A stretch of DNA of 64,000 nucleotides from Desulfovibrio sp. JY (lineage in GTDB: Bacteria > Desulfobacterota > Desulfovibrionia > Desulfovibrionales > Desulfovibrionaceae), in the NCBI GenBank assembly GCA_021730285.1, contig CP082962.1, positions 1,674,001-1,738,000 of the forward strand, read 5' to 3'. The position numbers were made by a program, and so were the translations under genes. Numbering within the stretch: position 1 is the stretch's first letter; each line of letters starts with the position of its first letter. The notes under the pieces were generated by a model, which saw only the letters and a list, made by a program, of their open reading frames with translations, had not been told where the DNA came from and did no database searches. This document shows, one piece after another, positions 40,201 through 48,726 of the stretch.

Positions 40201-40680
40201 ATGATCCGACGCCTTCATGCCCTGGCCCTGGCCGTCGCGTTCGTCGTCCTCGCCGCCGGCGCGGCTCTGGCCGCTCCCGAGCGCATGGCCATCTACATGA
40301 CCGTCGCCGGGCCGCTGGAAGTGGTGCGCGACGGCGCGTCCTCCTCCATCCTGCTTGGCGGCAAGGTCATCCATCAGGCCCAGGACGCGTCCCTGACCGC
40401 CCAGTCCTACATGAGCGTGGGCGATCCGGCCGACGGCTACGACGCGCTCCTCTTGCGCCACGGCGTCGGCAACGCCGAGTGCCCCATCACCTTCGACCTG
40501 GTGACCGTGGGAGCCGACAAAGCCTCCCTCGTCACCCCGAACATCAATAAATGTTCGCGTCTGGTGAGCATCAATGTCGACGGCGACAAACTCATGCTGG
40601 TTACGGAAAAGCAGAACGGCCGCACCGAGGTCATCGAATACAACGACGCCAAACGTCGCGGCGGCGGCAAAAAACCATAA
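40201..40680 (+). CDS. exported hypothetical protein
   Basis: 159 residues with a signal peptide ending near GAALAAPE. The rest is predicted beta-rich with two cysteines (NAECPI, NKCSRL) that could form a disulfide, and a basic Gly/Lys tail. GGAGG lies before the ATG. It sits 27 nt after the phosphoesterase gene and 8 nt before the SPOR lipoprotein gene. No family recognised. Confidence 0.75.
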   Translation: MIRRLHALALAVAFVVLAAGAALAAPERMAIYMTVAGPLEVVRDGASSSILLGGKVIHQAQDASLTAQSYMSVGDPADGYDALLLRHGVGNAECPITFDLVTVGADKASLVTPNINKCSRLVSINVDGDKLMLVTEKQNGRTEVIEYNDAKRRGGGKKP

Positions 40681-40688
40681 GGATACCC

Positions 40689-41048
40689 ATGCTGCGCATC
40701 CTCGTGCTGACGGCCCTCATTCTTGCCTCGACCCTCGCCGGCTGCGGCGATGAAACGGTCTACGACTGGCAACGTCCCCACGATACCTATCAGGTCGGCT
40801 CGTTCAGCAAATACCAGAACGCCGAGGCGCTCAAAAACAAGCTGCAGAAAAACGGCTTCGACTGTCGCATCGAAACCGACATCAAGAACGGGCAGTTTTT
40901 TCTCAACGTGCTTGTCGACGTCTACAACAAGACCCCGGACACGTTGACGCAGCTCGAGCGCATCAGCGGCGTCAAGCCGTACCTGCGCGGTCCCAAGACC
41001 GGCGAAGCGGCCAAGCCGGTCGCCCCGATCCCCGGCAAGGACATCTGA
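40689..41048 (+). CDS. SPOR-domain lipoprotein
   Basis: 119 residues. Signal with lipobox LAGC at residue 16-19, then a compact SPOR-type domain (YQVGSFSKYQNAEALKNKLQ; FFLNVLVDVYNK). SPOR domains bind denuded peptidoglycan glycan strands, often at division sites. AAGGAT precedes ATG 40689. Probably cotranscribed with the upstream exported protein and tyrS. Confidence 0.88.
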   Translation: MLRILVLTALILASTLAGCGDETVYDWQRPHDTYQVGSFSKYQNAEALKNKLQKNGFDCRIETDIKNGQFFLNVLVDVYNKTPDTLTQLERISGVKPYLRGPKTGEAAKPVAPIPGKDI

Positions 41049-41086
41049 TTTTCCGCGAGATTCCCGACAACCCAAAAGGACCTGCC

Positions 41087-42361
41087 TTGAACATCTTCGA
41101 CGAACTCTCCTGGCGTGGCCTCGTCCACCAGACTTCCGACGACGCCGGACTGCGCGAACACCTCGACACCCCGGGCCGCGTGCTCTACTGCGGCTTCGAT
41201 CCCACGGCCGACAGCCTGCACATCGGCAACCTCGTGCCGCTTCTGGCCCTGGCCCGCTTCGCCAAGGCCGGACACAAGCCCCTCTTCGTGCTCGGCGGCG
41301 CGACCGGGCTCATCGGCGACCCCAGCGGCAAGGACAAGGAACGCCAGCTCAAGACCGCCGAAACCATTGCCGCCTCGGCCGCGAAGATCAAAGCCCAGGC
41401 CATGGCCTTTTTCGCCCGCGTGGGCGTCGAAGGCGAGGTCACCCCGGTCAATAACCTCGACTGGACCCGGCCCATGTCCGTTATCGAGTTCCTGCGCGAT
41501 ATCGGCAAGCATTTCACCATCAATTACATGATGGCCAAGGATTCGGTGAAATCGCGCATCGGCCGCGAGGAGACCGGCATCTCCTACACCGAATTCAGCT
41601 ACATGATCCTCCAGTCCATGGACTTCGAGCACTTAAGCCGCACGCTGGGCTGCACGCTCCAGATCGGCGGCGGCGACCAGTTCGGCAACATCACCGCCGG
41701 CCTGGAACTCATCCGTCGCAAGACCGGCAACACCGTCTATGGCCTGACCTTTCCGCTGATTACCACCGCCTCGGGCGCGAAATTCGGCAAGAGCGAAAAA
41801 GGCGCGATCTTCCTCAATCCCGAGCTGACCTCGCCCTACGCTTTCTACCAGTACTGGATCAACGCCGACGATCGCGACGTGTGCAATTTCCTGCGTTATT
41901 TCACCTTTCTGCCCAAGGAAGAGATCGACGCCCTGGCCGTGGAGACCGCCGAACGGCCGCATCTGCGCGCCGCCCAGAAGCGTCTGGCCCGCGAAACCAC
42001 CGCCATGATCCATGGCGAGGAGGAACTGGCCAAGGTCGAGGCCGTCACCGAGGCGCTCTTCGGCGGCGGCGATCTGCACGCCGTGGACCCGAAGACCCTC
42101 AAGGCCGCCCTGGAAGCCGCGCCGGGACTCAATTTCGAGGCGCTCCCCGACGTGCCGCCGCTGCCCAAGCTCCTGGCCGACATTGGCCTGTGTCCGTCCA
42201 ATTCCCAGGCGCGCAAGGATATCAAGGCCGGCGGCATCTACCTCAACAACGAACGCGTCCCCTCCGAGGACCGGGCCCTCGTTGCCGAAGACTTTCTCGG
42301 CGGCGACCTGCTCATCCTGCGCAAGGGCAAGAAGAACTACGGCGTCGTGACGTTGGGCTAG
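41087..42361 (+). CDS. tyrS: tyrosyl-tRNA synthetase
   Basis: 424 residues. Class I synthetase with YCGFDPTADSLHIGNL near residue 39 and the KFGKS form of the KMSKS loop; a C-terminal S4 RNA-binding domain follows (SNSQARKDIKAGGIYLNN). The start is TTG 41087 behind AAAAGGA; no ATG fits the family N-terminus NIFDELSWRGLVHQ. It ends at a repeat-filled gap. Confidence 0.98.
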   Translation: MNIFDELSWRGLVHQTSDDAGLREHLDTPGRVLYCGFDPTADSLHIGNLVPLLALARFAKAGHKPLFVLGGATGLIGDPSGKDKERQLKTAETIAASAAKIKAQAMAFFARVGVEGEVTPVNNLDWTRPMSVIEFLRDIGKHFTINYMMAKDSVKSRIGREETGISYTEFSYMILQSMDFEHLSRTLGCTLQIGGGDQFGNITAGLELIRRKTGNTVYGLTFPLITTASGAKFGKSEKGAIFLNPELTSPYAFYQYWINADDRDVCNFLRYFTFLPKEEIDALAVETAERPHLRAAQKRLARETTAMIHGEEELAKVEAVTEALFGGGDLHAVDPKTLKAALEAAPGLNFEALPDVPPLPKLLADIGLCPSNSQARKDIKAGGIYLNNERVPSEDRALVAEDFLGGDLLILRKGKKNYGVVTLG

Positions 42362-42504
42362 GCTGCGGAGGCTGGGGGCGAGCGAAGCCGGCTGGGGCGC
42401 TGCCCCAGACCCCGCCGGGAGGCCACGGGCCCCCCGGACCCCCCATCCGGTGCGCTTTGGCCGGGCGGGGGCGGGGTTGGCTGGCGCGAGGCCGGAGTGT
42501 GAAG

Positions 42505-42602
42505 ATGGAGGCGGAATTTGCCGGGACGGTGCATGTCGCTTCGCGACAAGCTCGTCCCGGACAAATTCCGCCTCCACCACGCCGTCGCCCCTACGGGGCG
42601 AC
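42505..42602 (+). repeat. intergenic palindrome family B, copy 2
   Basis: Arms GAGGCGGAATTTG and CAAATTCCGCCTC around a core with GTCGCTTCGCGAC, plus an adjoining hairpin GTCGCCCC/GGGGCGAC. It is the reverse-orientation counterpart of 632-730. Confidence 0.75.
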
Positions 42603-42689
42603 AAGGTCTCGAATTTTTACTGTGGAAGCCTTCTGAGAGGCTTGTATTGATATTGCCCCTTTAAAAGTTTTTGGGGAGGGAGAGGGGGT

Positions 42690-42739
42690 CCGGGGGAGAG
42701 GGAACCCCTTTTTTCAAAAAGGGGTTCCCTCTCCCCCGG
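42690..42739. repeat. intergenic hairpin family A, copy A4
   Basis: Stem CCGGGGGAGAGGGAACCCCT and its complement with a T/A tip. Lies 36 nt upstream of the UbiA-family ATG. Confidence 0.75.
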
Positions 42740-42775
42740 TTCATCCTCCCGCTCTTCCCCTCCCTTGGAGGCTCT

Positions 42776-43624
42776 ATGCTGAGCGCGCTGGCGCGGTTGG
42801 TGAAGGTGGAGCATTCGGTATTCGCTCTGCCGTTTGCGTATATCGGGCTTTTCGTGGCGGCGGGCGGCTGGCCGGGCTGGCGGGCGTTCGTGCTGTTGAC
42901 GCTGGCCATGGTGGCGATGCGGTCTTTTGCCATGGCGGTGAACCGGCTGGCCGACGTGCGTTATGACCGGGTCAATCCGCGCACGAATCGCCGGGAGCTG
43001 GTGACGGGCGAGGTGACGTTGCGGCAGGCCTGGATTTTCACGGCCGGTTGCGCGGTCGTGTTTGTCGGGGCTTGTGCGGGGCTCAATGCGTTGTGTCTGG
43101 CGCTGGCGCCGGTGGCGCTGGTCTGGGGCGCGTTTTACAGTGTGACCAAGCGGTTCACCTGGCTGTGTCATTTCGTGTTGGGCTCGGTGCTGGGGCTGGC
43201 CCCGGTGGCCGGGTGGCTGGCGGTGAAACCGGAATTTTCCCTGGCGCCGATTCTTTTCGGCCTGGGCGTGACCTGCTGGACGGCCGGATTCGACGTGCTG
43301 TACGCCTGCCAGGACGTGGATTTCGACCGGGAGCAGGGCTTGTGGGCCATGCCGGCCAAATTCGGCGTGGGCACGTCGCTTAGGCTCGCGGCCTTTTCCC
43401 ATGTCGACGCGGCGCTTTTCTTTCTCCTGGCCGGGTATGCGGCCGGGCTGTCCTGGATTTATTATGCGTCCTGGGCCGTGTGTTCGCTGGTGCTTTTGAT
43501 CGAGCATCGGCTATTGTCCGAGAACGACCTGTCGCGGATCAACGTGGCCTTTTTCACGCTCAACGGCATTATCGCCGTACTGCTCGGAGTAGGGACGCTG
43601 TTGGCGGTGTTTCTGGCCCGCTAG
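42776..43624 (+). CDS. ubiA: UbiA-family prenyltransferase (probably menaquinone pathway)
   Basis: 282 residues, about eight membrane helices. The two Asp-rich Mg-diphosphate motifs are NRLADVRYDRVNPRTNRREL (residues about 60-80) and DVLYACQDVDFDREQGLWA (about 180-200). It matches 4-hydroxybenzoate-type prenyltransferases. Sulfate reducers make menaquinone by the futalosine route, so this may be MqnP rather than a ubiquinone enzyme. GGAGG precedes ATG 42776. A rhodanese gene follows 11 nt on. Confidence 0.88.
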   Translation: MLSALARLVKVEHSVFALPFAYIGLFVAAGGWPGWRAFVLLTLAMVAMRSFAMAVNRLADVRYDRVNPRTNRRELVTGEVTLRQAWIFTAGCAVVFVGACAGLNALCLALAPVALVWGAFYSVTKRFTWLCHFVLGSVLGLAPVAGWLAVKPEFSLAPILFGLGVTCWTAGFDVLYACQDVDFDREQGLWAMPAKFGVGTSLRLAAFSHVDAALFFLLAGYAAGLSWIYYASWAVCSLVLLIEHRLLSENDLSRINVAFFTLNGIIAVLLGVGTLLAVFLAR

Positions 43625-43635
43625 CGGGGGTATCC

Positions 43636-44031
43636 ATGAAAGCGCTGGTGCTGTTCCTGGTCATTTTTTTCCTGCTCTGGGATCTGGGCTGGATGGCGGC
43701 GGGCGTGCATCAGATGTTGCCATGGCGGTTGCGCCGGCTGCGCGACGAAGCCCCGCCCGGGCCGCAGGTGCTCGACGTGCGCACCCCGGCCGAGTTCGCG
43801 CTTTTTCATATCCCCGGCGCGGTAAACAGGCCCGATGCCCTTCTCGCCGATCCGGCCGCGCTCGGCCTCGACCCGAAACGCCCGGTGGTGGTCGCCTGCA
43901 TGACCGGCCATCGTTCGCCCTTTGTGGCAAAGAAGCTGGCCGCCCGGGGCTATGACGCCACCAACCTTACCTGGGGCATGCTCGGTTGGAAACTCGCCGG
44001 CGGCAAATCCGTTTCCGGCGGCACGCGGTAG
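43636..44031 (+). CDS. membrane-anchored rhodanese-like protein
   Basis: 131 residues. One N-terminal helix (ALVLFLVIFFLLWDLGWMA) then a rhodanese domain with VLDVRTPAEFALFHIPGAVN and active-site loop CMTGHRS (C88). Such single domains carry persulfide sulfur; the target is unknown. 11 nt after the UbiA-type gene and 16 nt before the WecA-like gene. Confidence 0.88.
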   Translation: MKALVLFLVIFFLLWDLGWMAAGVHQMLPWRLRRLRDEAPPGPQVLDVRTPAEFALFHIPGAVNRPDALLADPAALGLDPKRPVVVACMTGHRSPFVAKKLAARGYDATNLTWGMLGWKLAGGKSVSGGTR

Positions 44032-44047
44032 GACCCTCACAACACCA

Positions 44048-45580
44048 ATGGCCCCCATCCTCTCTCTTTTTCTGGCCGCGCTTGGCCTTTCGCTGGCGCT
44101 GACGCCCCTGGCCCGGTGGCTGGGGCGGCGCTTTCGCATCCTGGCCATGCCCCAGGCCCGCACCGTGCACACCACGCCCATGCCCCGAAGCGGCGGGCTG
44201 GCCCTGTTCCTCACTTTTTTCGGCTGTCTGGCCCTGGCCGGGACGCTGCTGCCGCCGTCCGTGACCGACATCCTGTTCGATCGTCCCATGCTCTTCGTCT
44301 ATGCCGGGGCGGTGTTGATTTTCGCGGTGGGGTTCGCCGACGACAAGTGGACACTGCCGTCCAAGCTCAAGCTGGTGGCCCAGATCGTGGCCGCCTGCGT
44401 GGCCTGCTTCGGCGGGGCGCGCATCGCCAGCTTCGCCATCCCCGGGCATTTCACCATCCATTTCGAGCTGCTCTCCTATGCCGTCACGGTGTTCTGGTTC
44501 GTGCTGCTCATAAACGCCATCAATCTCATTGACGGATTGGACGGACTGGCGGCCGGGGTGGTTTTTTTCGCCAGCGGCGTGCAGGCGGTGCTGGCGATCA
44601 TGCGGGGCGAGGCGCACACGGCCGCGATGTTCGCGGTCATGGCCGGGGCGACGCTCGGGTTTCTGCGCTACAACTTCAATCCGGCGAGCCTTTTTCTCGG
44701 CGACGGCGGCAGCTATTTCCTGGGCTACATGCTGGCCGCGCTTTCGGTTTCGGGCTCGGTCAAGAGCCAGGTCGGCGCGACGCTGCTCATGCCGCTTATC
44801 GCCCTCGGCGTGCCGCTGCTCGACACCATCACCGCGCCGTTGCGGCGGTTTTTGCGTGGCCGCGACATGTTCGAGCCGGACAAGCGCCATGTGCACCACA
44901 AGCTTTTAAGCCGCGGCTGGTCCCAGCGGAAGGTGGTGCTTTTCATCTATGCCATCACCATCTTTCTGGCCCTGACGGCCCTGGTGCTGGTCAATTTGCG
45001 CAACGCCCCGGCCGGGCTTTTCCTGCTGGTCGTCGGCGCGGCGCTGGTGCTTCTGGTGCGCAAGGCCGGGTTTTTCAGCTATTTTGCCGTGGACAAGATT
45101 CTCGGCTGGCTGCGTGACGTGTCCGACGACACGGGCATCGCCCGGGAACGGCGCACGTTTCTCAACCACCAGATCGAAATTTCCCAGGCCCCCGACATCC
45201 CGTCCCTTTGGGCGCGCATCACCGCCGCCCTGGAACTCTTGCGCTTCGACATGGCCGAGATGGTCCTCTCCGAGCACGGGACCGGGACCTGCCGTCTGCT
45301 GCCCACGCCGCCGGGGAGTTCCCCCGCCGCTGATGCCGCCCCGGATGCGGCCTTTCGCTGGCGTCGCGAGGGGAGCGAAAAGTCGGACCGGGAGCTGCTC
45401 TGTTCGCCGGCGGTCATGAAGCTCGAACTGCCGCTTCTGGGCAAGGACGGGCACACCCTCGGGGCCTTGTGGCTGGTCAAGGACCTGGGCCAGGACCCGA
45501 TAAACGAATTCACGCTGCGGCGGGTGGAGAACCTGCGCCGCACGGTGACCGCCACCCTGGAAACGCTGGCCGCGTCATGA
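44048..45580 (+). CDS. WecA/TagO-like undecaprenyl-phosphate sugar-1-P transferase with C-terminal extension
   Basis: 510 residues. About eleven membrane helices with the family motifs FADDKWTL, NAINLIDGLDGLAAG, GDGGSYFLGY and KRHVHHKLL. It starts surface-polysaccharide lipid intermediates on the cytosolic face. WecA proteins are usually about 350 residues; here roughly 150 more follow (from about RDVSDDTG), soluble and GAF-like in flavour, ending RRVENLRRTVTATLETLAAS. The extension might regulate or recruit partners. The stop overlaps the next glycosyltransferase (ATGA), its probable pathway partner. Confidence 0.88.
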   Translation: MAPILSLFLAALGLSLALTPLARWLGRRFRILAMPQARTVHTTPMPRSGGLALFLTFFGCLALAGTLLPPSVTDILFDRPMLFVYAGAVLIFAVGFADDKWTLPSKLKLVAQIVAACVACFGGARIASFAIPGHFTIHFELLSYAVTVFWFVLLINAINLIDGLDGLAAGVVFFASGVQAVLAIMRGEAHTAAMFAVMAGATLGFLRYNFNPASLFLGDGGSYFLGYMLAALSVSGSVKSQVGATLLMPLIALGVPLLDTITAPLRRFLRGRDMFEPDKRHVHHKLLSRGWSQRKVVLFIYAITIFLALTALVLVNLRNAPAGLFLLVVGAALVLLVRKAGFFSYFAVDKILGWLRDVSDDTGIARERRTFLNHQIEISQAPDIPSLWARITAALELLRFDMAEMVLSEHGTGTCRLLPTPPGSSPAADAAPDAAFRWRREGSEKSDRELLCSPAVMKLELPLLGKDGHTLGALWLVKDLGQDPINEFTLRRVENLRRTVTATLETLAAS

Positions 45581-46695
45581 GGGTGCTGCAGGTCGGGAAG
45601 TTCTACCCGCCCGACCCAGGTGGCGTGGAAACGGCCACGCGGCAGGTCGTGGAACAGCTCGCCGCCCTGGGCATGGAACCGGGTGTGCTGTGTTTCGCCG
45701 GCGAAGGCCCCTACGACGATCTCGGGCTGCCCTGGCCGGTCTGGCGCGCCCCGGCCTTCACCGCCGTCGCCAGCCAGCCCCTGTCCGTCGCCTACGTGCG
45801 CCGGCTTGCCGCCCTGGCCCCGCATTTCGACGCGCTCCAGGTCCACCTGCCCAATCCCCTGGCCGCCCTGGCCGTCTTTCTGGCCCGGCCCAAAGCCAAG
45901 GTCGTGCTGCACTGGCACAGCGACGTCATCGGCAAGGGAACCCTCGCCCGGCTGGTTGCGCCCCTCGAAGGCTGGTTGTGCCACCGGGCCGATCTGGTCA
46001 TCGGCCCGACCCCGGTGCACCTCGCCGCCTCCAACCGGGCGGCGGTCATCGCCCCCAAGGGCGCGGTGGTGCCTTTTTGCGTGGACCCGTCCATGCCGTC
46101 GCCCGCTGCCGCCGATGCCGGCCGGGTCGCTGCCTTGCGGCAACGCTTCGGCGGGCGCGGGATCGTTTTTTCCCTGGGCCGGCTCGTGCCCTACAAGGGC
46201 TTCGACGTCCTCATCGAGGCGGCCAAGGCGCTCCCCGGCGACGTCCGGGTCGTCATCGGCGGCGGCGGGCCCCAGGCCGAAAGCCTGGCCGCGCGGATCG
46301 AGCGGGAAAATCTCGGCGCCAAGGTCTTTCTGGCCGGCCGCATCCCCGACGCCGCCATGCCCGACTGGCTGGCCGCCTGCGACGTCTTCTGCCTGCCGTC
46401 CGTGACCCGGGCCGAAATGTTCGGTATCGTCCAGCTGGAGGCCATGGCTTTCGGCAAGCCGGTCGTTTCCACGGACATCCCCGGTTCCGGCGTGCCCTGG
46501 GTCAACTGTCACGGCGAAACCGGCCTTGTCGTGCCGCCGGGCGACGCCGGCAAGCTGGCCGAAGCCCTGTCCGCAGTCCTCGCCGATGCCGCCCTGGCCG
46601 AGCGCCTGGGGCAGGGCGGACGCGACGCCGTGGCCGGTCGGTTCTCGCCCAAGGCCGTGCGCCGCGCCCTGGCCGAGGCCTACGCCCGGCTATAG
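45577..46695 (+). CDS. GT4-type glycosyltransferase
   Basis: 372 residues, GT-B fold. N-terminal glycine loop VGKFYPPDPGGVETATRQV; C-terminal FSLGRLVPYKGFDVLIEAA and EMFGIVQLEAMAFGKPVV give the nucleotide-sugar site. Translationally coupled to the WecA-like gene, so likely adds the next sugar to the undecaprenyl-linked unit. Sugar not predictable. Confidence 0.92.
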   Translation: MRVLQVGKFYPPDPGGVETATRQVVEQLAALGMEPGVLCFAGEGPYDDLGLPWPVWRAPAFTAVASQPLSVAYVRRLAALAPHFDALQVHLPNPLAALAVFLARPKAKVVLHWHSDVIGKGTLARLVAPLEGWLCHRADLVIGPTPVHLAASNRAAVIAPKGAVVPFCVDPSMPSPAAADAGRVAALRQRFGGRGIVFSLGRLVPYKGFDVLIEAAKALPGDVRVVIGGGGPQAESLAARIERENLGAKVFLAGRIPDAAMPDWLAACDVFCLPSVTRAEMFGIVQLEAMAFGKPVVSTDIPGSGVPWVNCHGETGLVVPPGDAGKLAEALSAVLADAALAERLGQGGRDAVAGRFSPKAVRRALAEAYARL

Positions 46696-46765
46696 AAATG
46701 CTGGTCTTCCTTTACAGGCGGCCTTCAGCCCGGCTATACCCGGGAAAACCGTAAAGGAGTGCGCC

Positions 46766-47089
46766 ATGTCCGATCAGAAGTGCGGCTGCCCGTGCAGCGC
46801 GTTTTCCTCCATGACCTGGGCCGCCTCGGCTCTCGGGTTGCTCTACGTCATCTTCATGTTCTTCGAGGGCACCACCATCCGCTGGTGGATCATGCTGCCG
46901 CTGGCCCTTATCAGCTTCATTCTCTTCAACATCCAACGCGGCCAGACCTCGGGCGCGGAGAAAACCCTGTGCGCCTGGGGCTATTGGATCGTCCTTATTG
47001 CCTTTATCATCCACGACATGTGCCTCTCCGGCCAGCTCGTGGCCGCCTACCAGCGCCTGACCGCCGCCGGCATTCCGCTGCATGGCTAA
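46766..47089 (+). CDS. small membrane protein, unknown function
   Basis: 107 residues. Cysteine-rich start (QKCGCPCSAFSS) followed by three hydrophobic helices (SALGLLYVIFMFFEG; IMLPLALISFILFN; YWIVLIAFIIHDMCL). AAAGGAG precedes ATG 46766. It overlaps the WbuC-type gene by 8 nt. No family recognised. Confidence 0.75.
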   Translation: MSDQKCGCPCSAFSSMTWAASALGLLYVIFMFFEGTTIRWWIMLPLALISFILFNIQRGQTSGAEKTLCAWGYWIVLIAFIIHDMCLSGQLVAAYQRLTAAGIPLHG

Positions 47090-47651
47090 GTCCGGCATGA
47101 CCTTGCGCCGCATCTCGCCCCTGGCCACCCAGTCCGAACACGATCGGTTCCTCGTGGCGGATGCGGCGCTTCTGGCCCAAAAAGCCCGCGACGCCGCCGC
47201 CAATCCCCGCAAACGCGAGATTCACTGTTTTCACGCCAATAATGCGGCCAACCTGCACCGCATGATAAACGCTCTCCAGCCCGGCACCTACGTGCGGCCG
47301 CACCGGCACCTCGATCCGCCAAAGGACGAGGCCTTCGTGCTGCTCACCGGCAAGATGGGCTTCATCTGTTTCAAGGACGACGGCAGCTTCGACCGCGAGG
47401 ACTGCGCCATTCTCGACCGCGACCAGGGAACCTACGCCCTGGACGCGCCCGCCGGCGGCTGGCACGCCATCCTGGCCCTCGTTCCGGACACCACCCTCTT
47501 CGAAGTCAAACCCGGCCCCTACAGTCCCGTCTCGGACAAGGACTTCGCCCCCTTCGCGCCTGCCGACACCGATCCCGACGCCCTGGCGTATTTCCAGGCC
47601 ACCGAAGACCGCTTTCGGTTGTTGATGGGCCTGCCGCCCCGAGGGTGGTAG
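47082..47651 (+). CDS. WbuC-family cupin-fold protein
   Basis: 189 residues. Cupin metal site in VRPHRHLDPPKDEAFVLLTGK and a second motif at GGWHAILALVPDT. WbuC proteins are found with O-antigen clusters, consistent with the polysaccharide genes just upstream, but no reaction is known. Followed by a GC-rich repeat and the A+T-rich island. Confidence 0.88.
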   Translation: MAKSGMTLRRISPLATQSEHDRFLVADAALLAQKARDAAANPRKREIHCFHANNAANLHRMINALQPGTYVRPHRHLDPPKDEAFVLLTGKMGFICFKDDGSFDREDCAILDRDQGTYALDAPAGGWHAILALVPDTTLFEVKPGPYSPVSDKDFAPFAPADTDPDALAYFQATEDRFRLLMGLPPRGW

Positions 47652-47739
47652 GCAGGGGAGGGAGGAGCGGGCGGGGCTCTGCCCCGGACCCCCCATCCGG
47701 TGTGCTTTGGCTGGGCGGGGGGGCAGCTGGCTGGTTGAG

Positions 47740-47783
47740 GATGGGGCCGGAATTTCCATGGAAATTCCGGCCCCATCTTTTTT
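47740..47783. terminator. perfect 38-nt palindrome with T-run (family B relative)
   Basis: GATGGGGCCGGAATTTCC and its exact complement, centred on CCATGG, followed by six T. It is the short form of palindrome family B, with the same GGCGGAATTT-type ends, and works as a strong terminator shape on the plus strand after the WbuC-type gene. It marks the left edge of the A+T-rich island. Confidence 0.85.
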
Positions 47784-47970
47784 CAGTTGCCTTTGTGCTT
47801 GGCTGTATGTATATAAAAAATTATATTTCATCTAATTTTATAGAAATTAGTAATTAAAATATTTATAAAGTGAAAATAGTTGGCGTCTAATATTATTTTA
47901 CTATAAATAATGGGTTAATGTTTAGGGCAACTTTAGCTCATGATATTATGGGAAATACCCGGAGTATCGG

Positions 47971-48726
47971 ATGAGAATTTTTTTCGCATTGTTGTTCTTA
48001 TTGTTGCCGTGCGGAAATTGTTGTTGTCAGGAAATATGTTCGCAACTGTTATTGTCAATAGGTAAAAATAAGTTTGTTGAGTGTCCTAAATTAGAGAAAA
48101 TTGATTTTACAAAAACAATTAACGCGAAAATGATTATTTCTCATGAAAAAGATGTAGAAGGATTCCTTGCTGTTAAGATTGAAAGAAAGTATAGGAATTG
48201 CAGCAGTAATGAAGTCAATATATTTCAAAGTGAAGGTTTTTATTCAGATAAAAGATCAAGAAGGTGTGCGTGCAATAAAGGAAATAGAGATAATGTTAAA
48301 GTTAATGCAGATGGGAGAATTTTGTATAAAACGAATGACTGTTTATTGACTGTTGACTATGAATCGTATTTCAATTTCTTTTCGCAAAATAAATGGGTTG
48401 ATAGCGATGCTAAAATAGCAAGAGCATTTGACGCTCAGTTCTATCCGAACGATCAATGTGAAATTTTTTTGAGAGACATTAACAAATATTACCTGCATTT
48501 TGGTATGAAGTCTGAGGAAAATGATGCACAAAATCGGTATTCAACGTTACTTCTTCACTATGGATCATCTGGTGGACAATTTTCAGAGATTCCTTTTGAA
48601 ATTATTGCCGACCAGTGTCCTCCGATGGAAGTCGTTGTAAGTATTGTTGATTTTTATTTTGAAGCGGTCGGTGAAAGGAAGCATAAAAAAGAACTAGGTA
48701 GCTGTACGCTAGAGGGGAAAAAATGA
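47971..48726 (+). CDS. exported cysteine-rich protein of unknown family (island gene 1)
   Basis: 251 residues. A hydrophobic N-terminus (MRIFFALLFLLLPCGNCCCQ) looks like a signal peptide with an unusual CGNCCC; it is not a standard lipobox. The mature part is rich in Lys, Asn and Tyr and has nine cysteines (C23, C38, C77, C99, C101, C124, C163, C216, C245), suggesting disulfides outside the cytoplasm. CGGAG precedes ATG 47971. Codon use (AAA, AAT, TTT, ATT) differs sharply from the neighbours. It overlaps island gene 2 by four bases (ATGA), so the two are probably made together. Confidence 0.75.
   Translation: MRIFFALLFLLLPCGNCCCQEICSQLLLSIGKNKFVECPKLEKIDFTKTINAKMIISHEKDVEGFLAVKIERKYRNCSSNEVNIFQSEGFYSDKRSRRCACNKGNRDNVKVNADGRILYKTNDCLLTVDYESYFNFFSQNKWVDSDAKIARAFDAQFYPNDQCEIFLRDINKYYLHFGMKSEENDAQNRYSTLLLHYGSSGGQFSEIPFEIIADQCPPMEVVVSIVDFYFEAVGERKHKKELGSCTLEGKK

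Larger units (their letters stand above)
42362..42775. repeat. 414-nt intergenic region made of repeat units B2 and A4
   Basis: No gene is supported. 42370-42500 holds a GC-rich composite repeat shared with 740-870 (inverted) and 47670-47738. 42505-42602 is palindrome B2, and 42690-42739 is a family-A hairpin ending just before the UbiA gene. Confidence 0.75.
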
